Below are positions 28,308 to 40,851 of a stretch of 64,000 nucleotides of DNA, piece after piece. The stretch lies in assembly GCF_902832885.1 (NCBI RefSeq), contig NZ_CADFDK010000002.1, positions 848,565 to 912,564 on the forward strand, in the 5' to 3' direction. How positions within the stretch are numbered: position 1 is the first letter of the stretch; each line of letters opens with the position of its first letter. The stretch is from Burkholderia seminalis DSM 23518. Its GTDB lineage: Bacteria; Pseudomonadota; Gammaproteobacteria; Burkholderiales; Burkholderiaceae. Below the pieces are notes generated by a model. It was not told the DNA's origin, ran no database searches, and saw only the letters and a list, made by a program, of their open reading frames with translations. The translations under genes and the position numbers were made by a program.

Positions 28308-29741
28308 TTGTCCGAATTCGCTTCCCCCGCCGGCGCGCATGAGCCGGCCGTCAACTGGCGCGCGATGTCCGCGGTGCTGCTGGCCGTCGCGCTCGCGACG
28401 CTCGACACCGCGATCGCGAACACCGCGCTGCCCGCGATCGCCGCCGACCTGCATGCGTCGCCGGCCGCTTCCGTATGGATCATCAACGCGTACCAGCTCG
28501 CGATGGTCGCGACGCTGCTGCCGTTCGCGTCGCTCGGCGACATCGTCGGCCACAAGCGCGTGTACATCGCCGGGCTCGCGGTGTTCACGCTCGCCTCGCT
28601 CGGCTGTTCGCTCGCGTCGACGCTGCCGATGCTGACGGCCGCGCGGATCGTGCAGGGCTTCGGCGCGAGCGCGATCATGAGCGTCAACGTCGCGCTGATC
28701 CGCGGCCTGTTTCCCGCGCACCGGCTCGGACGCGGCGTCGGCTTCAACGCGCTCGTCGTCGGCGTGTCGTTCGCGGTGGGGCCGACGATCGCGTCGCTGA
28801 TCCTGTCGGTCGCCGCGTGGCCGTGGCTGTTCGCGGTGAACGTGCCGCTCGGCGTGATTGCGCTCGCCGTGGCGGTTCCGTCGCTGCCGCAGACGGCGCG
28901 CGGCAAGCATGCGTTCGATCCGGTCGCCGCATTGTTCAACGTGATCACGTTCGCGTCGCTGATCTTCGCGCTCGGCGAATTCGCGCAGCGCGGGCCGCTT
29001 TCGATCGTGTTCGCGTCGGCCGCGGTTGCGCTCGCGTTCGGCTGGCTGCTGATCCGCCGCCAGGCCGGGCACCCGGCGCCGATGCTGCCGGTCGACCTGT
29101 TTCGCCGGCCCGTGTTCACGCTGTCCGCACTGACGGCCGTGTGTGCGTTCGCCGCGCAGGGGCTGGCATTCGTGTCGCTGCCGTTCTATTTCGAAACCGT
29201 CCTGCATCGCAGCGCGGTCGAGACGGGTTTCCTGATGACACCGTGGTCGGCGATCGTCGCGTTCGCCGCGCCGATCGCGGGCCGGTTGTCGGATCGTTAT
29301 CCGCCCGGCCTGCTCGGCGCGATCGGGCTCGCGTTGCTGAGCGCGGGCATGGTGTCGCTCGCCGCGCTGCCGATGTCGCCGAGCGTCGTCGACATCGGCT
29401 GGCGGATGATGCTGTGCGGCGCGGGCTTCGGCTTCTTCCAGTCGCCGAACCTGAAGGCGCTGATGTCGAGCGCGCCGCCTGAGCGCAGCGGCGGCGCGAG
29501 CGGGATCATCGCGACGGCGCGGCTGATCGGGCAGGCAACGGGCGCGGCGCTGATGGCGCTGTCGTTCGGGATCGCGGGGCGTCACGGGCCGACGCTGGCG
29601 TTGATGCTTGGCGCGGGGTTCGCCGGCGCGGCGAGTGTCGCGAGCGGGCTGCGGTTGTTTGCGCCGTCGCATCGCGCGGGGGTGCCGGCCGCGCCGGAAC
29701 GCGTGCCGGCGCAGCCGGCGGAACAGCGTACGGGACAGTAA
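28308..29741 (+). CDS. DHA2-family MFS transporter
   Basis: 14-helix proton-driven exporter, about 477 residues. Helix 1 shows ALATLDTAIANTALPAIAADL and helix 5 GASAIMSVNVALIRGLF. The start is uncertain: TTG 28308 (read LSEFASPAGAHEP) is the best fit to the family, but its ribosome site is poor and the frame is open back to 28212. It follows the ABC importer by 248 bp on the same strand, and may have its own promoter. Substrate unknown. Confidence 0.87.
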   Translation: MSEFASPAGAHEPAVNWRAMSAVLLAVALATLDTAIANTALPAIAADLHASPAASVWIINAYQLAMVATLLPFASLGDIVGHKRVYIAGLAVFTLASLGCSLASTLPMLTAARIVQGFGASAIMSVNVALIRGLFPAHRLGRGVGFNALVVGVSFAVGPTIASLILSVAAWPWLFAVNVPLGVIALAVAVPSLPQTARGKHAFDPVAALFNVITFASLIFALGEFAQRGPLSIVFASAAVALAFGWLLIRRQAGHPAPMLPVDLFRRPVFTLSALTAVCAFAAQGLAFVSLPFYFETVLHRSAVETGFLMTPWSAIVAFAAPIAGRLSDRYPPGLLGAIGLALLSAGMVSLAALPMSPSVVDIGWRMMLCGAGFGFFQSPNLKALMSSAPPERSGGASGIIATARLIGQATGAALMALSFGIAGRHGPTLALMLGAGFAGAASVASGLRLFAPSHRAGVPAAPERVPAQPAEQRTGQ

Positions 29742-29790
29742 CGAGCCGGCGCGCGGCAAACGCCGCCGCGCACCGGCCTTCATGCATCGC

Positions 29791-31524
29791 TCAGAACCCG
29801 CCCGACTTGATCAGCTGGTTGAGGTTCGCGATGTTCAGGCTGCCGAAGCCGGTGGTCAGATCCCACCCGGTGCCGGCGGTATAGCCATACCCCTGATAGC
29901 CGTTGTTGCCCGACACGACGTCATAACGCACGAGCGACGGGTGCGACGGGATGTCCGCGTAGAAGTTGCCGGCCGGGAAGCCCAGGCCCGTGCCGTTCGC
30001 CGCGAGCAGGCGCGCCCAGAAGCCCGTGAAGATCGGCGCGGCGAGGCTCGTGCCGCCGATCTGCTGCAACTGGCCGTAGTTGTAGATGTACGCGCCGGTG
30101 CTCTGCGCGGCGTCGAACGAGACGTCCGGCAGCTGGCGGTTGCTGCCCGACTGCCACGACGGTGCGGGCAGGATCGTGCTGACGCCGCCGCCCGTCGCCC
30201 ACAGCTTGCCGTTGCCGTCGAGCCCTTCGTTCCACACGGTCTCGTTCGAGAACGCGCCTGCCGACGTCGTGTAGAGCGTCGTGCCGCCGATCGCGAGCAC
30301 GTGCGGCGACGCAGCCGGCCACGACACCGTGTAGTTCGCGCCGTCCGGATAGCCGCGGTTGTTGCACTCGTACACGCCTTCGTCGCCCGACGATACCGAG
30401 AACGTCTGACCCTGGGCGGCTGCCGTCGTGAAGATCTGCTCTTCGGCGTCGATCGTGCCGTCCGCGTTCGCATCGGTTTCGCACCAGCCCAGCGACACGT
30501 TGATCACCTTCGCGGTGTTGTCCGATACCGCGCGGTTGAACGCCTGCGTGAGGCCCGTGTTGCCCGAGGCGTTGAGGTCCGCCATGTAGAACACGAGCTT
30601 GCCGACCTGGCCGCCGGCCGAGCCGACGATCGACTGGCTGTCGAGGTCCCATTCGCCCTGGCCGTCCTGGTCGTCGGTGTAGCTGCCGCCGGAGCCGTTG
30701 GTCTTGACGGTCTGCGTCGATACCGTGCCGTAGCCGTTGCTCGACGTGAACTGCTTCAGGTCCTGCAGCGTCTGCGACACGCCGCCGATCGTGATGATGC
30801 CGACGGTCACGCCGGCCGCGGTCGGCACGCCGGTGGCGTTGTAGAGGCCGGGGAATTCCTTCGGATAGTGGCCCGTCGCCGTGCCGGCCGCGAGCGCCTG
30901 CGGCTTCGCGACGTTGCCGATGCGCAGCATCGGCCGCGCCCGCGCGACGCTCTGCAGCCCGAGCACCGAACCGACGATGTCGCCGAGCGCCCGCGGCACT
31001 TGCGCGGTCGATGCATTGGCGAAGCCCGAGCGGCCGGCGTACTCGAAGTGCACGAGCGACGTGTTGAACGCCGTCTTCACCGTGGCGGCCGTGCCGCTGG
31101 CGGAGACCAGCAGGCGGTTCGGCGCAACCTCGACGTTCACGAAGCCGCTCTTGTGCAGATAGTCGACCACCGACTTCACCTGCGCATCGGTCGGCGCGTA
31201 GTCGGCGAGGAACTGCTCGTGCGTCAGGTACTGGCGGTAATGCGCGCTGCCGGGCCGGTTCACGTCGCGCGCCAGTTGCTTCAGCTGCGCGGCATTGCGC
31301 AGCTTCAGGCTGACGACGACGTTGGTCGTTTCACCGGCTGCCAGTTCGAGCGACGGCGCCGCACTGCGGGCCATCAACTGCGGGCCGGTCAGAAAGGCCT
31401 TGGTATGAGTATCGACCCAATCCGTCGTCGCGTGCGCCGCGGCGGCGGCGAACACGAACGGCGCCACGCACGCGAGGCGGCGGGGCGACGGAAGGGGAAG
31501 GGCAAACCAGGTGTTCCTTTTCAT
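29791..31524 (-). CDS. Secreted S53 (sedolisin/kumamolisin) serine-carboxyl protease
   Basis: Acid-acting extracellular peptidase of the pepstatin-insensitive type, 577 residues. It has a signal peptide (ending near AAAHA/TTD), an activation prodomain (about 40-205, with LARDVNRPGSAHYRQYLTHEQF, the usual block before FLADYAPT) and a catalytic domain with the Glu/Asp pair in GEWDLDSQSIVG and Ser in GGTSLAAPIFTGFWA. The Ca2+ site near the end is suggested by WDLTTGFGSLN. AGGAGAAGC-like sequence is not close; AAAAGGAC lies before the ATG. Single gene, convergent with the MFS gene. Confidence 0.93.
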   Translation of the reverse strand: MKRNTWFALPLPSPRRLACVAPFVFAAAAAHATTDWVDTHTKAFLTGPQLMARSAAPSLELAAGETTNVVVSLKLRNAAQLKQLARDVNRPGSAHYRQYLTHEQFLADYAPTDAQVKSVVDYLHKSGFVNVEVAPNRLLVSASGTAATVKTAFNTSLVHFEYAGRSGFANASTAQVPRALGDIVGSVLGLQSVARARPMLRIGNVAKPQALAAGTATGHYPKEFPGLYNATGVPTAAGVTVGIITIGGVSQTLQDLKQFTSSNGYGTVSTQTVKTNGSGGSYTDDQDGQGEWDLDSQSIVGSAGGQVGKLVFYMADLNASGNTGLTQAFNRAVSDNTAKVINVSLGWCETDANADGTIDAEEQIFTTAAAQGQTFSVSSGDEGVYECNNRGYPDGANYTVSWPAASPHVLAIGGTTLYTTSAGAFSNETVWNEGLDGNGKLWATGGGVSTILPAPSWQSGSNRQLPDVSFDAAQSTGAYIYNYGQLQQIGGTSLAAPIFTGFWARLLAANGTGLGFPAGNFYADIPSHPSLVRYDVVSGNNGYQGYGYTAGTGWDLTTGFGSLNIANLNQLIKSGGF

Positions 31525-32136
31525 CGGGAGTCCTTTTTAGGAGAAGCGACGTTACTGGAACCCCCGGCCCTTGTGGGGCCGCGAGCGGTGACGAGCGTAG
31601 GGCGTCGGTGTCGTTCGGGTAGCTGCCATTTTCCGCAGCTGTCAGTTCTGACATCGGGGCGGCCGCACGCGCGCGCCGCCTCGTGCGCGCGGCCGATGGC
31701 CCGCTCGGCGAACGGAACCGGTTCGCCGCACGATGGCCTGGCAACGGGCGACCTTCGCACGCACGAGTCGTTCGTCGTCGCTTCGGAACATGCGCGATCG
31801 CGGAGTGGACGGGCGCGTGCATGCATGTCGTTTGCGTGTCCGTCGCTGCGCGCCGAGTCGCACTATGTGGTCAATGGAAGCGGCCTGTCAGGAACCGATG
31901 CGCGGATGCACACGAACGGGGCGGGCCATGCGCAAACGTTTCTCGAACTGTGGAACAGCCTGTCGGGCAGTCTTGCAGGCGCCTTTCGGATCGCGTGTCG
32001 CAATCGTGGATTAGAGGGGTTATTCGAATTTGGCGGCGGGCGCGAGCCGGTGCGGCAGGCCGCCCGCACCGGCAGGATCGAACGACACAGCTCGCGAAAT
32101 CCCGCCTTGACGCGCTGCAATCAGCGGATATCCTTC
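31525..32136. other. Divergent intergenic region, no gene
   Basis: About 610 bp between the protease start and the ArsR operator. Short frames on both strands have no family signature. A small CGGCCC/GGGGCCG hairpin near 31565-31582 is the only structure noted. It presumably contains the protease promoter. Confidence 0.5.
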
Positions 32137-32162
32137 AATCCATAACCAAAGGGTTATGGATT
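32137..32162. promoter_or_regulatory. Perfect operator-like palindrome upstream of arsR-type gene
   Basis: AATCCATAACC (32137-32147), spacer AAAG, then its exact complement GGTTATGGATT (32152-32162). It ends 10 bp before the ArsR-family ATG, so binding would block initiation. This strongly suggests autoregulation of the three-gene operon. Confidence 0.75.
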
Positions 32163-32172
32163 TTGGAACGAC

Positions 32173-32496
32173 ATGCAGAACGCTCACGACATGCTTTTCA
32201 GGACGCTTGCCGATCCGACGCGCCGCGCGCTTTTCGAGCGGCTGTGCGAGGAGGGCGAGCTGACGGTTGCCGCGCTGACGGCCCATGCGGGCGTCTCGCA
32301 GCCGGCCGTGTCGAAGCACCTCGGTGTACTGAAGCAGGCCGGGCTCGTGAACGACCGTCACGAAGGCCGGCAGACGCACTACAGCGCGCAGCCGCAGGCG
32401 CTGGCCCCGCTGATCGACTGGACGAGCCAGATGGCAGGTTTCTGGCAGAGCCGGTTCGACGCCCTCGAAGATCTGCTCAAAAGGATGGATCAGTAA
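32173..32496 (+). CDS. ArsR-family winged-helix regulator
   Basis: 107-residue repressor-type regulator. The helix-turn-helix is visible as LTVAALTAHAGVSQPAVSKHLGVL after MLFRTLADPTRRALFERL. It lacks the ELCVCDL-type metal-binding cysteines of true arsenic sensors (the only Cys is in LCEEGE), so it belongs to the non-metal group usually paired with SRPBCC proteins. It overlaps the next gene by one base (TAATG), and a perfect palindrome precedes it. Confidence 0.92.
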   Translation: MQNAHDMLFRTLADPTRRALFERLCEEGELTVAALTAHAGVSQPAVSKHLGVLKQAGLVNDRHEGRQTHYSAQPQALAPLIDWTSQMAGFWQSRFDALEDLLKRMDQ

Positions 32497-32927
32497 TGAA
32501 CCAAGCCACTACCGAAACGCGCGCCGTCGTCGTCGACCGCGAACTGCCTCATCCGCCGGAGAAGATCTGGCGTGCGCTGACGCAACCGCACCTGATCGAG
32601 GCGTGGCTGATGAAGAGCGACTTCGAGCCCGTCGCGGGGCGCGCATTCAGCTTCCGGGCGGACTGGGGCTCGGTCGACTGCACGGTCCTGACGATCGAGC
32701 CGCCGCGCACGCTGTCCTATACGTGGGCCGCGCATGGCCTCGAAAGCGTCGTCACGTGGACGCTCACGCCGACGCTGGCCGGCACGCACCTGCGCATGGA
32801 GCAGGTCGGGTTCCGCACGGATCAGGAGCAGGCGTACCGTGGCGCGCAGCATGGCTGGGTCCGATTCTTCGCGTCGCTCGAGCAGGTGCTGGCGGGCCCC
32901 GACGAAGGCACGGAGGTCCGCGCATGA
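32496..32927 (+). CDS. SRPBCC (AHSA1-like) ligand-binding protein
   Basis: 143-residue START/Bet v1-fold protein of the Aha1-like group: PEKIWRALTQPHLIEAWLMKSDFEPVAGRAF at the N-terminus, the WGSVDCTVLTIEPPRTLSYTW strand pair, and the C-terminal helix GWVRFFASLEQVLAG. It has a hydrophobic pocket; ligand unknown. Start ATG 32496 overlaps the ArsR stop, and its own stop overlaps the next ATG (ATGA), so all three are translationally coupled. Confidence 0.9.
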   Translation: MNQATTETRAVVVDRELPHPPEKIWRALTQPHLIEAWLMKSDFEPVAGRAFSFRADWGSVDCTVLTIEPPRTLSYTWAAHGLESVVTWTLTPTLAGTHLRMEQVGFRTDQEQAYRGAQHGWVRFFASLEQVLAGPDEGTEVRA

Positions 32928-33355
32928 GTACCGCGGACCTCACACCGTCGGCGCGCATCGATGCGCTGATCGCCGGTATCACCGACTGGCGCGGCAAGAC
33001 GTTCGCCGACCTGCGCCAGACGATCCTCGCTGCGCAAGCGGGCATCGTCGAGGAATGGAAATGGATGGGCAGCCCCGTCTGGTCATGCGACGGGATGATC
33101 GCGGTTGCGAACGCGCACAAGGGCAAGGTGAAGCTGACCTTCATGCACGGCGCGCAGCTCCCCGATCCCGACAAGCTGTTCAACGACGGCCTCGACGGCA
33201 ATGCGCGACGCGCGATCGATCTGTTCGAAGGCGACCGGGTCGACAAGCGGGCGCTGAAGAACCTCGTGCGCGCGGCGATCGAATACAACCGCGCGCATCT
33301 GAAGAAGAACGCGCGGGGCGCGGCGGCGAAGGCGCGCGGCAGCAAGGCGGCGTAG
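32924..33355 (+). CDS. DUF1801 domain protein
   Basis: 143 residues, similar to DUF1801 proteins (iron-chaperone-like YdhG fold): DLRQTILAAQAGIVEEWKWMGSPVWSCDGMIAVANAHKGKVKLTF is split by the conserved WKW and PVW blocks, followed by NARRAIDLFEGDRVDKRALKNLV. A Lys/Ala-rich tail ends the protein. Third gene of the ArsR operon; ATG overlaps the preceding TGA. Biochemical role not established. Confidence 0.87.
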   Translation: MSTADLTPSARIDALIAGITDWRGKTFADLRQTILAAQAGIVEEWKWMGSPVWSCDGMIAVANAHKGKVKLTFMHGAQLPDPDKLFNDGLDGNARRAIDLFEGDRVDKRALKNLVRAAIEYNRAHLKKNARGAAAKARGSKAA

Positions 33356-33374
33356 GGCGGCGCAGCGCGCAGGC

Positions 33375-33400
33375 AAAAAAAGCCCGACACGAGGTCGGGC
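33375..33400 (-). terminator. Intrinsic terminator of acnA
   Basis: Read leftward, GCCCGACCTCGTGTCGGGC forms an 8-bp stem followed by seven Ts. It lies 58 bp beyond the acnA stop and between convergent genes. Confidence 0.85.
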
Positions 33401-33457
33401 ATCCAAATCGGCCGCAACCGCCGCGAGGCGGCTGCGGCACCTGCAAAGGCAGGGCGC

Positions 33458-36175
<2,718 letters not shown>

Positions 36176-36227
36176 GGTGATTTTCCTGGGTTTAAGGCTA
36201 GGAAACTACGTGTCCTGTAGATGACGG

Positions 36228-37679
36228 CTAAATCACATACAGATCGACGTACTGATCGACCGGCATCGCTTCGAGCTTTGCCTGGTCCAGCGACACGTCG
36301 AGAATCGCTTGTTGCTGCTTGGCCGGGAAACGGCGGGCGAGGTTGGTCCTGAACTTGTCGACCAGGAGCGGGATGCCGTCCGTGCGGCGCCGCCGATGGC
36401 CGAGCGGGTATTCGACCGCCACTTCGGCAAGCTTCGATCCGTCCGTGAATTCGATCGTCAGCGCATTCGCGATCGATCGCTTGTCCGGATCGTGATAATC
36501 CTTCGTGAACTGCGGATCCTCGACGCACACGGTCTTCGCGCGCAGCGCGTCGATGCGCGGGTCCGCCGCGGCCGAATCTTCATAGTCGGCGGCGGTCAGC
36601 CGGCCGAACAGCAGCGGCACGGCGACCATGTACTGGATGCAGTGGTCGCGGTCGGCCGGGTTGGCGAGCGGGCCCTGCTTGTCGATGATGCGGATCGCGG
36701 CCGCATGCGTGCGGATCGTGATCCGGCCGATGTCGTCGGTCGTGCGGCCCGCCGCGGCGAGCCGCGCATGCAACTGCAGCGCGGCCTCGGCGGCCGTCTG
36801 CGCATGGAATTCGGCGGGGAACGCGATCTTGAACAGCACGTTTTCCATCACGTACGTGCCGTACGGACGCTGGAAGCGGAACGGCCTGCCGCCGAACAGC
36901 ACGTCGTAGAAGCCCCAGGTTTGCGCGGTGAGCGCCGACGGGTAGCCCATTTCACCCGTTTTCGCGATCAGCGCGAGGCGCACCGCGCGGGACGTGGCGT
37001 CGCCGGCCGCCCACGACTTGCGCGAACCGGTGTTCGGCGCGTGGCGGTAGGTACGCAGCGCGTGGCCGTCGACGAACGCGTTGGACACCGCGTTGATCAG
37101 CTCGTCGCGCGTGAGCCCGAGCAGCCGGCCGACGACGGCCGTGGACGCGACCTTCACGAGCAGCACGTGGTCGAGCCCGACCGCGTTGAACGAATTCTCG
37201 AGGGCGAGGCAGCCCTGGATCTCGTGGGCCTGGATCATCGCGACCAGCACGTCGCGCATCGGGAGCGGCTTCCGGCCGGCCGCGACGGCCGTGCGGGAAA
37301 GCCAGTCGGCCGTCGCCAGGATGCCGCCGAGGTTGTCGGACGGATGGCCCCATTCGGCGGCGAGCCAGGTGTCGTTGAAGTCCAGCCAGCGGATCATCGC
37401 GCCGATGTCGAATGCGGCCTGGACGGGATCGAGCTGGAAGGACGTGCCGGGCACCTTCGCGCCGTTCGGCACGATCGTGCCGGGCACGACGGGGCCGAGC
37501 AGCTTGGTGCAGGCAGGGTAGGACAGCGCCTCGAGTCCGCATCCGAGCGTGTCGATCAGGCAATGACGCGCCGTCTCCAGCGCGAGCGCGCTGTCGATGC
37601 CGGTGTTCAGCACGTAGTCGACGATATCGACGAGTACCGTATCCGGAGCAGGGCGGACGTTGGAGACCGGGGCGGACAT
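36228..37679 (-). CDS. prpD: MmgE/PrpD-family 2-methylcitrate dehydratase
   Basis: 483-residue PrpD-type enzyme; the family dehydrates 2-methylcitrate and some members also act on citrate. Blocks: [44 protein letters not shown] (in parts), [42 protein letters not shown] and YPLGHRRRR. The usual prpB/prpC partners are absent here; instead it sits between acnA and a small secreted protein in the TCA block, so a role as an extra aconitase or in methylcitrate removal is plausible but inferred. Two stop-proximal 52 bp separate it from acnA. Confidence 0.9.
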   Translation of the reverse strand: MSAPVSNVRPAPDTVLVDIVDYVLNTGIDSALALETARHCLIDTLGCGLEALSYPACTKLLGPVVPGTIVPNGAKVPGTSFQLDPVQAAFDIGAMIRWLDFNDTWLAAEWGHPSDNLGGILATADWLSRTAVAAGRKPLPMRDVLVAMIQAHEIQGCLALENSFNAVGLDHVLLVKVASTAVVGRLLGLTRDELINAVSNAFVDGHALRTYRHAPNTGSRKSWAAGDATSRAVRLALIAKTGEMGYPSALTAQTWGFYDVLFGGRPFRFQRPYGTYVMENVLFKIAFPAEFHAQTAAEAALQLHARLAAAGRTTDDIGRITIRTHAAAIRIIDKQGPLANPADRDHCIQYMVAVPLLFGRLTAADYEDSAAADPRIDALRAKTVCVEDPQFTKDYHDPDKRSIANALTIEFTDGSKLAEVAVEYPLGHRRRRTDGIPLLVDKFRTNLARRFPAKQQQAILDVSLDQAKLEAMPVDQYVDLYVI

Positions 37680-37701
37680 CGAGGGGCCGAGGGGAACGCG
37701 C

Positions 37702-38217
37702 TTAGTTCGTTGCCGGCTTCAGTTCGTTCGACTGCGTCGGTGCCGGCGTGCCTTGCGCCATTTCCGGCGTCACGCACTCGTCCGCGAGGCGCTCGCCGCC
37801 GTTGGCGTCGGAGAACAGCATCGCCTTGGTCGGGATCACGACCAGCTTGAAGCCTGCTGCCGGATCGTAGAACGTGTCGGCGCCCGTCGTCGTGGCTTGA
37901 CGCGGCAGCTTGTAGTTCTTCTTCGCCCAGTGAACCGTGACGACCTGGTCGCGCTTCATGTCGCCGGCGAGATCGAACGACAGGCCTTCCTTACAGGACC
38001 ACTTGACCGCGCCGTCCGGTACCGGATCGACCTTGGCCGCTGCGCGCGCCTGCGCCTTCTTGCTGCGCGGGATGATGCGCTTGGCCGGTGCCGGGCGCTT
38101 GGCCGTGGCTTTTTTCGCGGTCGTGGTGGCCGTACCCTGGGCAAACGCGCTCGGAGCCGACACCAGCATCGTGGCGGACAAGGCGCCGATGGCGGTAGCG
38201 ATCAGGAGTTTCTTCAT
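37702..38217 (-). CDS. Secreted small protein with MliC-like C-terminal half
   Basis: 171 residues: signal peptide (ending near SAFAQG), a Lys/Ala/Arg-rich linker (about 27-62), then a beta-rich domain with [40 protein letters not shown] in outline, and a closing Cys in RLADEC. Spacing of the two Cys, the VxVxW-KxYxLPR strand and the TGA-x-FYD loop recall MliC/PliC lysozyme inhibitors, whose SGxxY loop plugs the enzyme. That assignment is my inference; an unrelated periplasmic protein is possible. It lies 22 bp before prpD on the same strand. Confidence 0.7.
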   Translation of the reverse strand: MKKLLIATAIGALSATMLVSAPSAFAQGTATTTAKKATAKRPAPAKRIIPRSKKAQARAAAKVDPVPDGAVKWSCKEGLSFDLAGDMKRDQVVTVHWAKKNYKLPRQATTTGADTFYDPAAGFKLVVIPTKAMLFSDANGGERLADECVTPEMAQGTPAPTQSNELKPATN

Positions 38218-38447
38218 GGAGTCAGAACCTTTCGATAATCAGTTGACAAGGGCCGGCAATCGAAACCGCCGGCCGGTTTGAAACTGCACGCGCCCCGAAA
38301 GCGCGCAGCGGCCGCTATTTTCACCTATTTGGCCGCGCAGATATCAGGTTTTCGGGCTCCGTTACGTTTTTTGTCGTTTCGCAAACCTCTGTCCGGCTTG
38401 CGTCCCGGCGAATGCATGAAACGCGTGGTTCGGCCGGCGGCGCGCGC

Positions 38448-39455
38448 TCAAGGCGCGCCGCCCGCGGCGGCCGGGCCGAACAGCGGCGCGGCCTCGGCCG
38501 GAACGGGCTGGCCGGTGGCGCGCGCCCGGCGCAGCACCGACCAGTAATAGCGATAACTCGCGCGATCGTGCAGCGTATCACCGTGGCGCGTCGGGCCCCA
38601 GTCGGCCGCCTGCGCGGCCAGCAGGATCTCGGCGGCCAGCGCGACCTCGTCGGTGCGCGGCGCGAACGCGTCGACGATCGGGCGGATCTGCGCGGGGTGG
38701 ATGCTCCACATCCGCGTGAACGCGAATTCGTCGCGCGCCCGGCGCGCATCGCCGGCCACGACGCCCATGTCGCGCACCTCGGTCGTCACGTTGTGCGACG
38801 GCGTCTTGCCGTGCGCGTGGCAGGCCGCGGCGATGTCCAGCTTCGCGCGGCGCACGAGCGGATGGTCGAACTGGCCGGGCGAGCGCATCGCGGAATCGGG
38901 AATCGCGCCATGGTGCGCAGAGACGAAGTCCATCAGACCGAAGCTCAGCGTGCCGACCGTCGGCAGCGCGGCGAGCGCGGCCGCCTGCGCCAGCGCGCCG
39001 TGCGTCTCGACCAGCACGTCCACCGGGATCGGCTGCGCGATGCCGAGCTCGCGGCGCGTGCCTTCGATGAATGCGGTCATTTCCGCGGCATCGGCCGCGG
39101 CCGCGATCTTCGGGAGCGTGATGTAGGCCGGTGCACGCGCGGCGCGCAGCACGATGCGGACGTCGTCGCGCCAGTGCGGGTGGGAAAAGTCGTGGATCCG
39201 GACACCGACGCGGCCGAAGCGGTTCTCGTCGCTGCCGAGCAAGTCGGCGACGAGCGCCGCATGCGCGGCTTCCTGGCCGACGGCGGCGCCGTCCTCGCAG
39301 TCGAGCGTGATGTCGAATACGGGACCCAGTTCGGCCTGCAGCGCGAGCGACTTGCGCATCAGCTTTTCGCTGCCCGCGTAATGATCGCAGCAGGGCAGGA
39401 TCGCGGGCGGGGACGCCCCGTCGTACAGCACTTGTGCAGGAGTGAGCGCGGCCAT
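38448..39455 (-). CDS. HpcH/HpaI-type CoA-ester lyase (CitE-like)
   Basis: 335-residue TIM-barrel lyase of the CitE/malyl-CoA lyase group, probably cleaving a malyl- or citramalyl-type CoA ester; Mg2+-dependent. FDITLDCEDGAAVGQE carries the metal-binding acid, VGVRIHDFSHPHWRDD the arginine, and IPVDVLVETHGAL and LSFGLMDFVSAHHGAI follow. No citrate lyase alpha or gamma subunit is nearby, so it is a stand-alone lyase, not classic citrate lyase. ATG 39455 (MAALTPAQVL) has a weak ribosome site. Follows mdh on the same strand. Confidence 0.85.
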   Translation of the reverse strand: MAALTPAQVLYDGASPPAILPCCDHYAGSEKLMRKSLALQAELGPVFDITLDCEDGAAVGQEAAHAALVADLLGSDENRFGRVGVRIHDFSHPHWRDDVRIVLRAARAPAYITLPKIAAAADAAEMTAFIEGTRRELGIAQPIPVDVLVETHGALAQAAALAALPTVGTLSFGLMDFVSAHHGAIPDSAMRSPGQFDHPLVRRAKLDIAAACHAHGKTPSHNVTTEVRDMGVVAGDARRARDEFAFTRMWSIHPAQIRPIVDAFAPRTDEVALAAEILLAAQAADWGPTRHGDTLHDRASYRYYWSVLRRARATGQPVPAEAAPLFGPAAAGGAP

Positions 39456-39563
39456 CTGTTCGACGTCAGGGGAGCGTGTCAGCGTGGAGAAAATCGGATT
39501 CGGGCAGGTTCTGGGCCGGTGCGCCGTGGGCGCGGGGCGGCAAAACGTGCGCGGATCGGATCG

Positions 39564-39599
39564 TTCGGCCGGGCCGGCGGCTGGCCGGCCCGGGCCGAA
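39564..39599. repeat. Long GC-rich inverted repeat between mdh and the CitE-like gene
   Basis: TTCGGCC + GGGCCGGC pairs with GCCGGCCC + GGGCCGAA with one bulged base, giving a stem of about 15 bp and a short GGCTG loop. There is no T-run on either strand. It could reduce read-through or protect the mdh 3' end. Confidence 0.5.
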
Positions 39600-39640
39600 A
39601 CCGGGTGGCCCGAGGGCCGCCCGGCACCGGCGCGTGATGC

Positions 39641-40627
39641 TTAGTTCTTCAGCAGGTGGGCGACGCCGTCGCGCTCTTCGAGCAGCTCGGCCAGCGTGCC
39701 GTCCATCTTCTCGCGCGAGAACGCGTCGATTTCCAGGCCTTCGACGCGCTTGTACTCGCCGTTTTCGCAGACGACCGGCACACCGTAGATGATGTCTTCG
39801 GGGATGCCGTACGAACCGTCCGACGGGATGCCCATCGTGACCCACTTGCCGTTCGTGCCGAGCACCCAGTCACGGACGTGGTCGATCGCCGCGTTGGCCG
39901 CCGACGCCGCCGACGACAGGCCGCGCGCTTCGATGATCGCCGCGCCGCGCTTGCCGACGGTCGGGATGAACGTGTCGCGGTTCCACACGTCGTCGTTGAT
40001 CAGCTTCAGCAGCGATTCGCCTTCGGCGGTCGCGAAGCGGAAGTCCGGGTACATCGTCGGCGAGTGGTTGCCCCACACGGCGAGCTTCTCGATCGACGCG
40101 ACCGGCTTGCCCGACTTGGCGGCGAGCTGCGACAGCGCGCGGTTGTGGTCGAGGCGCAGCATGGCCGTGAAGTTCTTCTTCGGCAGATCCGGCGCCGACT
40201 TCATCGCGATGTAGGCGTTCGTGTTCGCCGGGTTGCCGACGACCAGCACCTTCACGTCGCGGCTCGCGACTTCGTTCAGCGCGGCGCCCTGAACCGTGAA
40301 GATTTCAGCGTTCGCCGACAGCAGGTCCTTGCGCTCCATGCCCTTCGAGCGCGGACGTGCACCGACCAGCAGCGCGACGTCGGCATCCTTGAATGCGACC
40401 TTCGGATCGTCGGTGATCACGACGCCCGCGAGCAGCGGGAACGCGCAATCGTCGAGTTCCATCACGACGCCTTTGACGGCGGCTTGGGCTTGCGGGAGGT
40501 CGAGCAGTTGCAGGATGACCGGCTGGTCCTTGCCGAGCAGGTCGCCGTTCGCGATGCGGAACAGCAGGGAGTAAGCGATTTGACCTGCGGCGCCGGTGAC
40601 GGCAACGCGCTTTGCGGGCTTAGCCAT
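39641..40627 (-). CDS. mdh: Malate dehydrogenase
   Basis: Converts malate and NAD+ to oxaloacetate in the TCA cycle; cytoplasmic, 328 residues as in other beta-proteobacterial (cytosolic-type) MDHs. NAD fold [20 protein letters not shown], substrate arginines in [27 protein letters not shown], and catalytic His in [16 protein letters not shown] 40627 starts the conserved [12 protein letters not shown]. Divergent from gntR; leads a leftward run mdh, citE-like, MliC-like, prpD, acnA. Confidence 0.97.
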
Positions 40628-40851
40628 TGAAAATCTCCAGGACGGATGAAGCGTTGGACGCGAGCGAAAACGCCATTCTATGCGCGTTGTGCGTAGCGTT
40701 GCATTGAAGCAGGGCGGAGGACTCGCGATGGCAGACGCGGTGAACCTGGAGACGGCCGTGGCACGTAGCCGGGGACGCGCTGTTGCACCCGCGAACCCTT
40801 GCTCGACCGGGAGTGTAGGAGCCGTCACGCGCAAAGTCAAACGGTATCATA

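Noticed and set aside
38448-39845. CitE-like gene starting inside mdh
   Set aside because: The upstream 130 codons are antisense-free shadow of mdh on the same strand in another frame; the conserved protein begins at 39455.
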